Positions 8,102-17,724 are shown, numbered from the stretch's first letter. The stretch is 64,000 bases of DNA from Amycolatopsis methanolica 239 (GCF_000739085.1 NZ_CP009110.1:3720001-3784000); one strand, 5' to 3'. Program-made: numbers and translations. Notes: generated from the letters alone by a model not told the origin.

Positions 8102-9289
8102 TCAGCCGCGCACCGGCAGCAGCCGCACGACCTGCAGCGCCGTCGCCAGTTCGGCGACCGCCTTCGGATCGCCCAGCCCGCGCCCGGTGAGCTCCTCAAC
8201 CCGCCGCAACCGGTAGCGCACCGTGTTGGCGTGGCAGTAGAGCCGCTTGCCCGCCTCCGCGGCGGACCCGCCGCAGGCGAACCACGCGTCGAGGGTGTCG
8301 ACCAGCACCTTCCGGTCGGCGGGCGGCAGGTCCAGCAGCGGGCCGAACACCGTGCTCGCGACCCGCTCGGCCTCCCCGGGCGCGGCGGCGATCAGCACGG
8401 CCACCGGCGCGTCGTCCCAGGGCGCGACGTCGGCCTGCCCCGGCGGCAGGGTGCCCAGCGCCAGTCGCGCGAGCCGCAACGCCCGCGGGGTTTCCCGCAG
8501 GTGCGGGTAGGCGGGGCTGAGGCCGATCCGCACGGTGGCCCCGCCGCGCAGCAGGTCCGGCAGCCGCTCCCCCAGCGACGGGTACGGCAGCGCCAGCACA
8601 CCGATGTGCTCCTCGGGCGAGAGCCGCCACGCCGAACGGATCCCGCCCGCCCGCAGCCGCGGCTCGATGCCCACCAGAGAGCGTTTCCCCAGCTCCGGGT
8701 TCTCGGCGGCCACGACGACGAAGCAGCCCTCCACCGGCAGTCCCAGCGTCTGCGCGGCCTCCCACAGCGTGTCCTGGCTGCCGAGCACACCGGTGAACAG
8801 CGCCTCGACCAGCATCGACCGCTCGTGCTCGCGTTCCAGCATGATCTGCGAGGCGGTGTCCCGGTAGGCGTCGGCCATCGCGTCGGTGTAGGTCCCGACC
8901 AGCCGCCACACCGTCGCCGCGAAGTCGACCAGAACCCGGTCGTCCACCTCGGACGCCCGCGCCCTGGCCACCAGCGCGTCCCACAGGTGCGCGAACCCGA
9001 CGCGGTAGGCCCGCACCACCTCCGGCAACGGCGCACCCTGCTGGGCTCGCTCGCGTCCGGTGGCCCACGGCGCGGACAGGTCGGGCGCGTGCTCGCTGAC
9101 GAACTGCCGCAGGATCAGTTCGGCGTTGTCCAGCACCGACTGCCGCAGCGACCCGACAGGCACCGGATCACCGGCCTGGTAGAGCACGACCTCGCGGCGG
9201 ATGCGTTCGGAAACCGCGTCGGCGAGGTCGTCGAGCTCGCCGAGCAGCGCGGTGACCAGGGCGTCGATGCCCGAGTTGTCCGTTGGCAC
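8102..9289 (-). CDS. PucR/CdaR-type transcriptional regulator
   Basis: A 395-residue regulator. The N-terminal helical region (about residues 1-165) resembles the RsbRD-N-like sensor of PucR proteins, a GGDEF-like central part follows, and the C-terminal 55 residues form the HTH_30 domain (SAAEAGKRLYCHANTVRYRLRRVEEL, the recognition segment NTVRYRLRR being highly typical). Such proteins control purine, carbohydrate and aromatic catabolism. It is divergent from the Tat protein/GMC pair, with 165 bp between start codons, and sits upstream of the crotonase gene, so either transcript may be its target. Confidence 0.88.
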   Translation of the reverse strand: MPTDNSGIDALVTALLGELDDLADAVSERIRREVVLYQAGDPVPVGSLRQSVLDNAELILRQFVSEHAPDLSAPWATGRERAQQGAPLPEVVRAYRVGFAHLWDALVARARASEVDDRVLVDFAATVWRLVGTYTDAMADAYRDTASQIMLEREHERSMLVEALFTGVLGSQDTLWEAAQTLGLPVEGCFVVVAAENPELGKRSLVGIEPRLRAGGIRSAWRLSPEEHIGVLALPYPSLGERLPDLLRGGATVRIGLSPAYPHLRETPRALRLARLALGTLPPGQADVAPWDDAPVAVLIAAAPGEAERVASTVFGPLLDLPPADRKVLVDTLDAWFACGGSAAEAGKRLYCHANTVRYRLRRVEELTGRGLGDPKAVAELATALQVVRLLPVRG

Positions 9290-9454
9290 CCCGGCAGCTT
9301 AGATGCGCCCGCTTTGTTCCCCGGCACAAACCCTGCGGTGACGAGTTGTCGCCGGGGACATGGGCTGCGGTGAAGGGTTCACCGAGGATTGCGCCATTCG
9401 GCGCAACCCCGGCACCGCCGCCGGGCACGCGCCGCCCACCACAGGAGAACATCG

Positions 9455-10354
9455 ATGCCACACGCTGACAACGACGTCGGCCGCCGGGCCTTCCTGGCCA
9501 GGATCGGGGTGCTGGGCGCCGCGGTCGCCGCGGGGAGCCTGCTCCCCGGGACCGCCACGGCCGCACCGCGACCGGTCCGCGCCGCGGGCCTGACCGACGT
9601 GGTCGCCGCCCTCCGCCCGGTGCTCGCCGAACTCGCGCGCGACACCCTCAACGGGCTGGTCGTGATGACCTGCCCCGGCCCGGACGCCTACTCCCGCGCC
9701 CAGGGCACGCCACGCACCGAACCGGGCGCGCTGGAGGCCAAGGCCACCGACTTCCTGATCAAGGCACTCGACGAGTACGTCCCGTTCCCGGACCAGCTCG
9801 CCACGCCGCTCACCCAGAGCCTGGCCACCGGGCTGTCCGGCACGCCACTGCCATCCGCGCTGCTGGACCTGCCGCTCAGCGGCGTGCGGACACTGGACAC
9901 GGCCCTGCGCACGCTGCTGAAGAACGACGACACGCTGCCGCTGTCCTCGCTGATCGCGATGCTGCTGAACCTGGTCGCCACCGAGGTGAACCCGCTCGCG
10001 CTCGGCGGCGCGTTCCTCTCCCCGTTCGCGCGGCTGTCCTACGCCGACAAGTGCCGCGTCTTCGAACAACTCGAAGGCCCGCACGCCGGGCTCGTCGCGC
10101 TGCTGGACGCGAACCTGCCCGAGCCGCTCCGCGCCTCGGTGTCCGGGGTCCTGCAGTTCGTGGCCGGCGCGGTGCTGGAGTTCGCCGCGTACGGCAGCAG
10201 CTGCGAGTGGGCGGTGTTCGACCCGGCCACGAAGACGATCAGCGCGCGCCCGGTCGGCTGGCAGCTGTCCGGCTACCAGCCGCACGGCGTGGTGCACGGC
10301 TGGGACGACTTCCTCGGGTACTACCAGGGCCGCACGAAGGTGGAGAACGTCTGA
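9455..10354 (+). CDS. Tat-exported partner protein of GMC oxidoreductase
   Basis: Starts at ATG 9455 with AGGAG 7 nt upstream. The N-terminus GRRAFLARIGVLGAAVAAGSLL is a twin-arginine signal ending near ATAAP, so the protein is exported folded. The mature part is mostly helical with no cofactor motif that I can see. The gene stop overlaps the start of the GMC flavoprotein (TGATG). The arrangement resembles the small gamma subunit of membrane-associated FAD dehydrogenases (gluconate 2-dehydrogenase subunit 3 type), which carries the flavoprotein through Tat; that family assignment is from layout and signal, not from confident homology. Confidence 0.85.
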   Translation: MPHADNDVGRRAFLARIGVLGAAVAAGSLLPGTATAAPRPVRAAGLTDVVAALRPVLAELARDTLNGLVVMTCPGPDAYSRAQGTPRTEPGALEAKATDFLIKALDEYVPFPDQLATPLTQSLATGLSGTPLPSALLDLPLSGVRTLDTALRTLLKNDDTLPLSSLIAMLLNLVATEVNPLALGGAFLSPFARLSYADKCRVFEQLEGPHAGLVALLDANLPEPLRASVSGVLQFVAGAVLEFAAYGSSCEWAVFDPATKTISARPVGWQLSGYQPHGVVHGWDDFLGYYQGRTKVENV

Positions 10355-12135
10355 TGCGTGACGTCATCGTCATCGGCGCCGGGGCGGGCGGCTCGGTGGT
10401 CGCCAAGGAACTGGCCGCCCGCGGCCTGGACGTGCTCGTCCTCGAAGCGGGCGGGTACGCCGACCCCGAGACCGACTGGACCCACTACGAGAACGACGCG
10501 AACAACCCGCTCACCGGCTTCATGCGGTTCGGCCCGGCGGACCGCTCCCGGCCGGCGTGGTTCCGAGAGACCCCGCAGAACTCGCTGTTGTGGCAGCTGG
10601 CCGGGGTCGGCGGCACCACGCAGCACTACTTCGGCAACTCGCCGCGCGCCTACCCGGGCGTGTTCGCCGGGTACGACGGGAGCGACGCGGCCGCCTACGA
10701 CACCGCGCACCTGTTCCCCTTCACCTACGCCGACCTGGTGCCCTACTACGAATGGGTCGAGGCCACCCTGCCGGTGCACACCGCGGCGATGGGCACGAAG
10801 GAGTCGGTGTTCTTCCGCGGCTGCGAGAAGCTCGGCATGGCGCTGCCGACCACGAAGACCACGACCGGCGACTCCTACCGGCCGCAGGAGAACGCGATCC
10901 TGCCGCCCGGCGGCACCGCGGGCCGGTTCAGCGGGCACGACGACCCGCGCGTGCAGTGGCCGCTGGCCACCGGCTGCACCTTCTGCGGCTACTGCTTCCA
11001 GGGCTGCAAGCACCCGGCGGGCGCGCCGCGCACGATGGCCGCGAAGCGGTCCGCGGACAACTCCTACATGCCGATGGCACTGACCGCCGACGCGTGGTCG
11101 CCGCACGGCAAGCCGGTCTCGCTCGTCACCGACGCCTTCGTCACCCGCATCCGGTCCGAGCAGCGCGGCGGCGAGACGGTCGCGACCGGGGTGTCGTGGC
11201 GCTCGGTCACCACCGGCGAGGAGCACACCGAGGACGCCCGGGTGGTGGTGCTGTCCGCGGGCTGCACCGAGAACCCGCGGCTGTGGTTCAACAGCGGGCT
11301 GCCCAACCCCAACGACTGGGTCGGCCGCGGCTACACCGACCACTACTTCGACTGGGTGATCGGCCTGTTCGACGACTACACCGGGTCCACCAAGGGCGCG
11401 GCGTCGGCGGCGCGGGCGGACTTCCCCGGCCGCGGCGGCATCATGAACGTCGGGCTGCCGCCGGCGATCCAGCAGTTCGCGCTCACCTTCTCCGACAGCG
11501 GAATCCGCGGGCAGTACGGCAACGGACGCGGTTTCACCGGCCCGTGGGACGGCCCCACCGGGCGGCTGATGGGTGAGGAGCTCAAGGAGGTGCTGACCCA
11601 CGGCGCGGACCGGTTGTTCAACATCCTGGTCATGACCGACGACGACGTCGAGCCGCACAACCGGGCGACGCTGTCGGCGCTGCCCGCGGACGAGCACGGG
11701 CCGGTGGCGAAGGTCGAGATGCGGCAGCGGGCGCGCTCGGCGCGCACCGTGGCGAATAGGGAGTTCCTGGCCCGGAAGGCGGTCGAGGTGGTCCGCGCGG
11801 CCGGGGCGCGGAAGGTGTTCCGGATCGACTGGCCGCCGCTGATCCTGCACGTCCACTCGTCGATACGGATGGGACTGTCCGAACGCGACTCGGTGCTGGA
11901 CGACGCGGCCGAGGCCCGCTGGGTGCGGCGCCTGTTCGTCGCCGACAACTCCGCGCTGGCCAACGCGCTCGGCGGCCCCAACCCGACGCTGACCAGCCAG
12001 GCCGTGGCGACCCGCACGGCCGAGCAGATCGTGCGGCGCTACTTCGGCGGCGAGGGCTGGGTGCGCACCGAGTCGCCCGTGGTGTCCACCGACGCCCGCG
12101 TCACCCGGCGGTTCGCGCAGGTGGCCGCGAACTGA
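10354..12135 (+). CDS. GMC-family FAD-dependent oxidoreductase
   Basis: A 593-residue flavoprotein: DVIVIGAGAGGSVVAKEL (ADP-binding Rossmann), VLVLEAGG, and the C-terminal GMC region ILHVHSSIRMG (active-site His) with GGPNPTLTSQAVATRTAEQI. A cysteine cluster TGCTFCGYCFQGCKHP near residue 210-220 gives CX2CX3C, as in gluconate 2-dehydrogenase-like flavoproteins. It lacks its own signal peptide, so it probably rides out with the Tat protein encoded immediately upstream. Likely a periplasmic-side alcohol, sterol or sugar dehydrogenase; substrate unknown. No cytochrome subunit is adjacent. Confidence 0.9.
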   Translation: MRDVIVIGAGAGGSVVAKELAARGLDVLVLEAGGYADPETDWTHYENDANNPLTGFMRFGPADRSRPAWFRETPQNSLLWQLAGVGGTTQHYFGNSPRAYPGVFAGYDGSDAAAYDTAHLFPFTYADLVPYYEWVEATLPVHTAAMGTKESVFFRGCEKLGMALPTTKTTTGDSYRPQENAILPPGGTAGRFSGHDDPRVQWPLATGCTFCGYCFQGCKHPAGAPRTMAAKRSADNSYMPMALTADAWSPHGKPVSLVTDAFVTRIRSEQRGGETVATGVSWRSVTTGEEHTEDARVVVLSAGCTENPRLWFNSGLPNPNDWVGRGYTDHYFDWVIGLFDDYTGSTKGAASAARADFPGRGGIMNVGLPPAIQQFALTFSDSGIRGQYGNGRGFTGPWDGPTGRLMGEELKEVLTHGADRLFNILVMTDDDVEPHNRATLSALPADEHGPVAKVEMRQRARSARTVANREFLARKAVEVVRAAGARKVFRIDWPPLILHVHSSIRMGLSERDSVLDDAAEARWVRRLFVADNSALANALGGPNPTLTSQAVATRTAEQIVRRYFGGEGWVRTESPVVSTDARVTRRFAQVAAN

Positions 12136-12148
12136 GCGCGGCGGCCGC

Positions 12149-12359
12149 CGGATGTCGAGACCCCGGCGGCTCCCTGCACCCGGCAGTGACCACCGATCAT
12201 TCGCGGGATCCGGACGAGCCAGCAGCGGGCGCCCGACCCCGGCAGCCGGGCCGCCCCGCCGGACCGCCACCCGCACCACCCCACTGCCACCCACCGGGTG
12301 GCACGACACCGGACGAAGCCAACCCCACCCGCCACGCGCCGGGTGTCGAGAACCCGGCG
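12149..12359. repeat. Two similar hairpin-forming repeats in the gap after the GMC gene
   Basis: CGGATGTCGAGACCCCGGCG (12149-12168) and CGGGTGTCGAGAACCCGGCG (12340-12359) match at 18 of 20 positions. The second folds as CCGGGT-gtcgaga-ACCCGG. They border most of the 273-bp gene-free stretch between the GMC and MFS genes. Possible roles are terminator, operator pair or small interspersed repeat; nothing else was recognised in the gap. Confidence 0.45.
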
Positions 12360-12408
12360 ACCGCTCCGACCTGTCCGTGAAAACCATCGCGGACCGGAAG
12401 GACATGGA

Positions 12409-13974
12409 ATGACCCACGCGATCCCGGCGAAGGCCGGGCGGCGGGAGTGGCTCGCGCTCGCCGTGCTCGCCCTGCCCACCCTGCTCGTCTCCATCGACGT
12501 GTACGTCCTGCTGCTCGCCCTGCCGCACCTGGCCGCCGACCTGGGCGCGAGCAGCGTCGAGCAGCTCTGGATCACCGACGTCTACGGCTTCCTCATGGCC
12601 GGGTTCCTCATCACGATGGGCACGCTCGGCGACCGGATCGGCCGCCGGAAGCTGCTGCTCATCGGCGCGGCCGCGTTCGGGGCCGCCTCGATCGCCGCTG
12701 CCTTCGCCTCCACCCCCTTGATGTTGATCGCGGCGCGCGCGGTCCTCGGGGTGGCCGGCGCCGTCCTCGCGCCCTCCACGATGTCGCTGATCCGCACCCT
12801 CTTCCGCGACCCGCGGCAGATGGGGCTGGCGATCGGGCTGTGGGGCATGTGCTTCTCGGCCGGGGCGGTGATCGGCCCGGTGGCGGGCGGCGCCCTGCTC
12901 GCGCACTTCTGGTGGGGCTCGGTGTTCCTCCTCGGCGTGCCCGCGATGGCGCTGCTGCTCGTCGCGGGCCCGGTCCTGCTGCCCGAGTACCGCGACCCGG
13001 ACGCCGGAAAACCGGACCTGGTCAGCGTCGCGTTGTCGCTGGCCGCGGTGATCCCGGCGATCCACGGGCTCAAGGAACTGGCCCAGGACGGCTGGCGGCC
13101 GCTGCCGCTGGCGAGCCTGGCCGCCGGGATCGGGTTCGCGGTCGTGTTCGGCCGCAGGCAGCGACGCCTGGAGCACCCGCTGCTGGACTTGCGGCTGTTC
13201 GCGAACCGGTCGTTCAGCACGGCGCTGGGCGCGATGATGTCCGGCACGCTGCTGATGGGCGCGCTGATGCTGTTCATCACCCAGGACCTGCAACTGGTCG
13301 AAGGCCTCTCCCCGCTCGGCGCGGCGCTGTGGATGATGCCCGCGATCGCCGCGAACACCGTGTCGTTCGTCGTGTCGCCGGTGCTCGCGCGCCGGTTCCG
13401 GCCCGCGTACCTGATCGGCGCCGGGCTGGTGGTCTCGGTGTGCGGGCTGATCGTGCTCACCCGGACCGGCGCCGCGCTGGGGCCAGGCACCGTGGCGACC
13501 GGGTTCGCGCTGATCTTCCTCGGCTCCGGCCCGCTGGTCACCCTGAGCACCGGCCTGATCATGGGTTCCGCGCCGGCGGAGAAGGCGGGCTCCGCCGCCG
13601 CCCTCAACGAGACCAGCGGCCAGTTCGGGTTCGCGCTCGGGCTCGCCGCGCTCGGCAGCATCGGCGCCGCGGTCTACACCAGCCGCTTCACCCCGCCGGA
13701 GACCGTTCCGGCCGGGGCCGCCGGCGCCGCGCGGGAAAGCCTCGCCGACGCGGTCGCCGCCGCCCGCGACCTGCCCGCGGACCTGGCCGGGGCGCTGCTC
13801 GCCCCGGCGCGCGAGGCGTTCACCGGCGGGCTGCACCTGGTCGCCGCGATCAGCGCCGCCGCGCTCGCCGTGGTGGCCGCGCTGATCGTCCACCTGCTGC
13901 GCCACGTTCCGCCGACCGGCGCAGCGGAGTCCGTTGTGGACACCCGGGTGGACCTTGACGCTCCGCGCGGGTGA
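12409..13974 (+). CDS. MFS transporter, DHA2 (14-TM) drug efflux type
   Basis: A 521-residue protein with DHA2-type features: SIDVYVLLLALPHLAADLGAS at helix 1, LGDRIGRRKLLLIG (motif A), and RAVLGVAGAVLAPSTMSLIR with GLWGMCFSAGAVIGPVAGG (motif C, diagnostic of antiporters). About 14 hydrophobic segments can be counted. It resembles SmvA-type multidrug and quaternary-amine exporters. ATG 12409 follows GGAAGGA. No regulator is adjacent, so the exported compound is unknown. Confidence 0.88.
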   Translation: MTHAIPAKAGRREWLALAVLALPTLLVSIDVYVLLLALPHLAADLGASSVEQLWITDVYGFLMAGFLITMGTLGDRIGRRKLLLIGAAAFGAASIAAAFASTPLMLIAARAVLGVAGAVLAPSTMSLIRTLFRDPRQMGLAIGLWGMCFSAGAVIGPVAGGALLAHFWWGSVFLLGVPAMALLLVAGPVLLPEYRDPDAGKPDLVSVALSLAAVIPAIHGLKELAQDGWRPLPLASLAAGIGFAVVFGRRQRRLEHPLLDLRLFANRSFSTALGAMMSGTLLMGALMLFITQDLQLVEGLSPLGAALWMMPAIAANTVSFVVSPVLARRFRPAYLIGAGLVVSVCGLIVLTRTGAALGPGTVATGFALIFLGSGPLVTLSTGLIMGSAPAEKAGSAAALNETSGQFGFALGLAALGSIGAAVYTSRFTPPETVPAGAAGAARESLADAVAAARDLPADLAGALLAPAREAFTGGLHLVAAISAAALAVVAALIVHLLRHVPPTGAAESVVDTRVDLDAPRG

Positions 13975-14019
13975 GCACTACCGTTTCCGCACCCGTGAAC
14001 TGAACACCGAGGTGAGCCC

Positions 14020-15525
14020 GTGGACTCCGACAGCACCCGGCTGCACCAGCTCGGCTACGCCCAGGAGCTCAGACGGACGATGTCGGCGTTCTCCAACTTC
14101 GCCGTCTCCTTCACCATCATCTCGATCCTGTCCGGCTGCCTCACGCTCTACGGGTTCGGCCTCGACACCGGCGGTCCCGCCGCGATGGTCTGGGGCTGGC
14201 CCCTGGTCGGGGTGTTCGTGGTGCTCGTCGGCCTCGGCATGGCGGAGGTGTGCTCCAGCTACCCCACTGCGGGCGGGCTCTACTACTGGGCGGCGAAGCT
14301 CGCACCGCGGCGCTCGGCCGCGGCCTGGTCGTGGTTCACCGGGTGGTTCAACCTCATCGGCCAGGTCGCGGTCACCGCCGGCATCGACTTCGGCGCCGCG
14401 TTGTTCCTCAACGCCTTCCTGGACCTGCAGTTCGGGTTCGCCGCGACGCCCGGGCACACGATCCTGCTGCTGGCGATCATCCTCGCGGTGCACGGGCTGC
14501 TGAACACCTTCGGCGTGCGGCTGGTGGCCGTGCTGAACAACGTCAGCGTGTGGTGGCACCTGGCCGGCGTCCTGGTGATCGTCGGGGTGCTGGTGTTCGT
14601 GCCCGAGAAGCACCAGTCCGCGTCGTTCGTGTTCGGCCACTTCGTGAACAACACCGGCTGGGGTTTCGCGCCGTACGTGTTCGCGCTCGGGCTGCTGGTC
14701 GCGCAGTACACGCTCACCGGTTACGACGCCTCGGCGCACATGACGGAGGAGACGAAGAACGCGGCGACGGCGGGCCCGCGCGGAATCGTCAACTCGATCC
14801 TGGTGTCGCTCGTCGCGGGCTGGATCCTGTTGCTGGGCCTCACCTTCGCGATCCAGGACTACGACGGCGCGGTCAACTCCCCGACCGGGGTGCCGCCCGC
14901 GCAGATCTTCCTCGACACCGCGGGCGCGACCACCGGGAAGTTCCTGCTGCTGATCGCGATCGGCGCGCAGCTGTTCTGCGGGATGGCGTCGGTGACGGCG
15001 AACTCGCGGATGATCTACGCGTTCGCCCGGGACGGCGCGATCCCGGGATCCCGCGTGTGGCACCGCATCAACAAGCGCACCCGCACGCCGACGAACTCGG
15101 TGTGGCTGGCCGCGGCCGGGGCGCTGGTCCTCGCGCTGCCCTACCTGTGGAGCGCCACCGCGTACGCCGCGGTCACCTCGATCGCGACCGTCGGGCTGTA
15201 CGTCGCCTACGTCATCCCGGTGTTCCTGCGGGTACGCAGGGGCGCGGAGTTCGAGCGCGGACCGTGGCACCTGGGGCGGTGGGGCCGCCCGGTCGGCGTC
15301 GTCGCGACTGCGTGGGTCGCGGTCATCTTCGTGTTGTTCATGCTGCCGCAGGCCTACCCGGTCACGGTCGGCACGTTCAACTACACGCCGATCGCGTTCC
15401 TCGTCGTGCTCGGCGGCGCGGCGGTGTGGTGGTTCGCCTCGGCGCGCCGGTGGTTCACCGGCCCGAAGGTGCAGGGCACGCCTGCCGAACTGGCAGCCGT
15501 CGAAGAGGATCTGCGAGCGGTGTGA
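14020..15525 (+). CDS. APC-superfamily amino acid permease
   Basis: A 501-residue, 12-helix permease of the amino acid/choline transporter group: LRRTMSAFSNFAVSFTIISILSG at the unwound first helix, SSYPTAGGLYYWAAKLAP (family signature), and YDASAHMTEETKNA in helix 6. GTG 14020 has GAGGTGA just upstream. Members import amino acids, GABA, choline or polyamines with cations. The next gene starts at its stop codon, so the two are one transcript, pointing to amino-acid (possibly proline or GABA-like) metabolism. Confidence 0.9.
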   Translation: MDSDSTRLHQLGYAQELRRTMSAFSNFAVSFTIISILSGCLTLYGFGLDTGGPAAMVWGWPLVGVFVVLVGLGMAEVCSSYPTAGGLYYWAAKLAPRRSAAAWSWFTGWFNLIGQVAVTAGIDFGAALFLNAFLDLQFGFAATPGHTILLLAIILAVHGLLNTFGVRLVAVLNNVSVWWHLAGVLVIVGVLVFVPEKHQSASFVFGHFVNNTGWGFAPYVFALGLLVAQYTLTGYDASAHMTEETKNAATAGPRGIVNSILVSLVAGWILLLGLTFAIQDYDGAVNSPTGVPPAQIFLDTAGATTGKFLLLIAIGAQLFCGMASVTANSRMIYAFARDGAIPGSRVWHRINKRTRTPTNSVWLAAAGALVLALPYLWSATAYAAVTSIATVGLYVAYVIPVFLRVRRGAEFERGPWHLGRWGRPVGVVATAWVAVIFVLFMLPQAYPVTVGTFNYTPIAFLVVLGGAAVWWFASARRWFTGPKVQGTPAELAAVEEDLRAV

Positions 15526-15527
15526 CG

Positions 15528-16289
15528 ATGCGATACGGATTCGTGGGCGCCGGCGAGATCACCGCCGCGATCGTGGAGGGCCTGAGCACGGGCGACGATC
15601 CGCCGGAGGTGTTCCTGTCGCCGCGCGGGCGCGCCGTGTCGGCCGCGCTCGCCGAGCGGTTCCCGAACGTGCGGGTGTGCGCGAGCAACCAGGAGGTGCT
15701 GGACCACGCGCCGGTGGTCGTGCTCGGGGTGCCCGCCCCGGTCGCGCGGGACGTGCTGGCAGAGCTGGCGTTCCGGCTGGAGCACGTGCTGGTCAGCGCG
15801 ACGTCCGGAGTGCCGGTGGAGCGGCTGCGCGCGTGGTCCGCACCGGCGGGCGAGGTGGTCCGGTCCATCCCGCTGCCCCAGGCCACGCGGCGCCGCAGCC
15901 TGACCGTGGTGTACCCGGAGAACGCGGCGGCGCGCGAGCTTTTCACACGCGTGGGCAGTGTGCTGGTGCCCGGCGACGAGGCGGCGCTGGAGACGTTCCT
16001 CGGCGCGACCGCGACGTTCGCCGCGCACCTGGACTACCTGGCGACCGTCGTGGACTGGATGGCCGGGCAGGGCGTCGACCACGACGCGGCCAACGCCTTC
16101 GTGACGCACGTCTTCGGCGAGCTGGGCCGCTCGCTGCTCGAACGGCCGGACTCGCTGACCGTGATGGCCGCCCGGCACACCACGCCGGGCGGCCTGAACG
16201 AGCAGTTCCGGGACGACCTGCGTGGCGACGACGTGCCGGACGCGGTGCGGCGCGCGCTGGACCGGATCCTCGCCCGCGCGCGGGAGTGA
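15528..16289 (+). CDS. Pyrroline-5-carboxylate reductase/F420-NADP oxidoreductase-like protein
   Basis: About 253 residues beginning MRYGFVGAGEITAAIVEGL, the Rossmann signature of P5C reductase-like proteins, with VVVLGVPAPVARDVLAEL closing the dinucleotide fold. The C-terminal half contains GQGVDHDAANAFVTHVFGEL and ARHTTPGGLNEQF, matching the P5CR dimerisation domain (PGG..E). ATG 15528 is six bases after an in-frame GTG that overlaps the permease stop. Probable NAD(P)H-dependent reductase of a cyclic imine or related substrate, linked to amino acids imported by the upstream permease; exact reaction not assignable. Confidence 0.8.
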   Translation: MRYGFVGAGEITAAIVEGLSTGDDPPEVFLSPRGRAVSAALAERFPNVRVCASNQEVLDHAPVVVLGVPAPVARDVLAELAFRLEHVLVSATSGVPVERLRAWSAPAGEVVRSIPLPQATRRRSLTVVYPENAAARELFTRVGSVLVPGDEAALETFLGATATFAAHLDYLATVVDWMAGQGVDHDAANAFVTHVFGELGRSLLERPDSLTVMAARHTTPGGLNEQFRDDLRGDDVPDAVRRALDRILARARE

Positions 16290-16359
16290 CCGCCGTTTCG
16301 ACACGCGTCCCCAGCGCGGGCAAGATCGTCACCAGGCCGACTGGTGACGAGGGGGAAGC

Positions 16360-17039
16360 GTGTCCGGCATCCACGACATCGAGGTGGTCGTCTTCGACCT
16401 GCTCGGCACGCTGGTCGACGAGCCGTCCGGGCTGCGGGCGGCGATCCGCGAGGCGGCCCCGGCCGCCGGGGACGAACTCCTCGCCGTGTGGCAGGAGCAC
16501 ATCGAGGCCGAGCAGGCGCGCATCGGGCGGGGCGAACGCGCCTACGCCGGCTCCGAGGTCCTCGACGCCAAAGCCGCCCGGCTGGTGGCCGGCCGCGCGG
16601 GGATCACCGATCCAGCGGTGATCGCCCGGCTGGCCGGCGCGGGACCGCCGCTCCCCGCGTGGCCCGACTCCGCCGGCGGTCTCGAACAGCTGTCCGGCCG
16701 GTTCCCCGTGCTCGCCCTGTCCAACGCGAGCCACGCCGCCCTGCTGCGGCTCAACGCGCACGCCGGGTTGCGCTGGCACCAGGCCCTGTCCAGCGCCGAC
16801 GTGCGGGCCTACAAGCCGGCGCCGGAGATCTACCGGCACGCCATCGACGTCGCCGGCCGCGCGCCGGAGCGGGTCCTGATGGTCGCCGCCCACGCCTGGG
16901 ACCTGCGTGGCGCCCAGGCGTGGGCATGCGGACCGCCTACGTGCACCGCCCGGTCGGGGACGCGCCCACGGGGTCCGACTCGTTCGACCTGCAAGTGGAC
17001 GGGCTGGCCGGGCTGGTCACCGCGCTCACGGCGGGCTGA
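16360..17039 (+). pseudogene. HAD-family hydrolase (haloacid dehalogenase type II-like), single-base frameshift
   Basis: GTG 16360 follows GGGGGAA. VVVFDLLGTLVDEPSG is HAD motif I (DxxGT), LALSNASHAALLRL is motif II (Ser/Asn), and DVRAYKPAPEIYRHA carries the motif III Lys. After HAWDLRGAQA the frame is lost near 16920: one missing base in gcgTGGGC moves the true C-terminus (GMRTAYVHRPVGDAP...VTALTAG) into the next frame, stopping at 17039. Without the lesion the protein would be about 226 residues, normal for the family. Either a recent inactivation or an assembly error. Confidence 0.75.
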
Positions 17040-17097
17040 GGGGGCTCGTCTCCGGCGGCCGCCGGCCGCAGGTGCGCCGGCGGCTCGTGCAAGCACA

Positions 17098-17724
17098 TCA
17101 GGACAGCGCCGCGGACGTGGTGGCCTCCCAGACGAACCCGTCCGGGTCGGTGAACGAGCCGCCGCCACCGCCGATGGCGATGCGGTGCGCGCCGTCTCCC
17201 TCCGGGGGCACCCCGGCGTCCTTGGCCAGCGCGCGGCGGCGGTACAGACCCAGCTTGATCGGGCCTTCCCCGGCGGCGAACTCGACGTACATGCGGGCGA
17301 AGCTCTTCGCCACGGTGAAGCCGTGGTCGGTGTAGAACTTGCGGCTCGCGGCCACGTCGGACACGCCCAGCAAAAGCACGATGTTCTGCACCTCGCGGGA
17401 GGCGGGGCGGGTGTCCTTCTTCGCCGGGGTGGCGACCTTCCAGATCGTGCCGTCCGGGGCCTGGACGACGCCGCCGCAACCCCACATGTTCTTGGCGACG
17501 GGCTTGCGGACGGTGGCGCCCGCGTCCACCGCGGACTGGAACAGCAGCTCCACGTCGGCGGGCTGGGACACGATCAGCGAGAGGGTGAAGCCGCGGAAGC
17601 CGGTGGTCTGCTCCTGGGCGGCCCGCACGCGGAGCCGGGAGCCGAGCCCGAAAGCGGCGGTGTAGAAGCGCTCGGCGGCCGCGGTGTCGGCCACCTCCAG
17701 GGTGATGGTGTGGGTCGAGGTCAT
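17098..17724 (-). CDS. VOC/glyoxalase-fold protein with two VOC modules
   Basis: A 208-residue protein of two beta-alpha-beta-beta-beta modules. Module 1: ITLEVADTAAAERFYTAAFGL to GGVVQAPDGTIWKVAT. Module 2: IVLLLGVSDVAASRKFYTDHGF to SFTDPDGFVWEATTSA. Proteins of this type include glyoxalases, antibiotic-sequestering proteins and dioxygenase-like enzymes; classic metal ligands are not conserved clearly enough for a reaction to be named. It has its own short promoter region and no obvious partner. Confidence 0.85.
   Translation of the reverse strand: MTSTHTITLEVADTAAAERFYTAAFGLGSRLRVRAAQEQTTGFRGFTLSLIVSQPADVELLFQSAVDAGATVRKPVAKNMWGCGGVVQAPDGTIWKVATPAKKDTRPASREVQNIVLLLGVSDVAASRKFYTDHGFTVAKSFARMYVEFAAGEGPIKLGLYRRRALAKDAGVPPEGDGAHRIAIGGGGGSFTDPDGFVWEATTSAALS

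Noticed and set aside
6743-9373. An 876-codon plus-strand frame
   Set aside because: Runs antisense through the crotonase and PucR genes with low-complexity composition.
10321-13905. A 1194-codon open frame on the minus strand
   Set aside because: It is antisense to the well-supported GMC and MFS genes; its product is His/Arg/Gly-rich with no domain, the usual GC-codon shadow.
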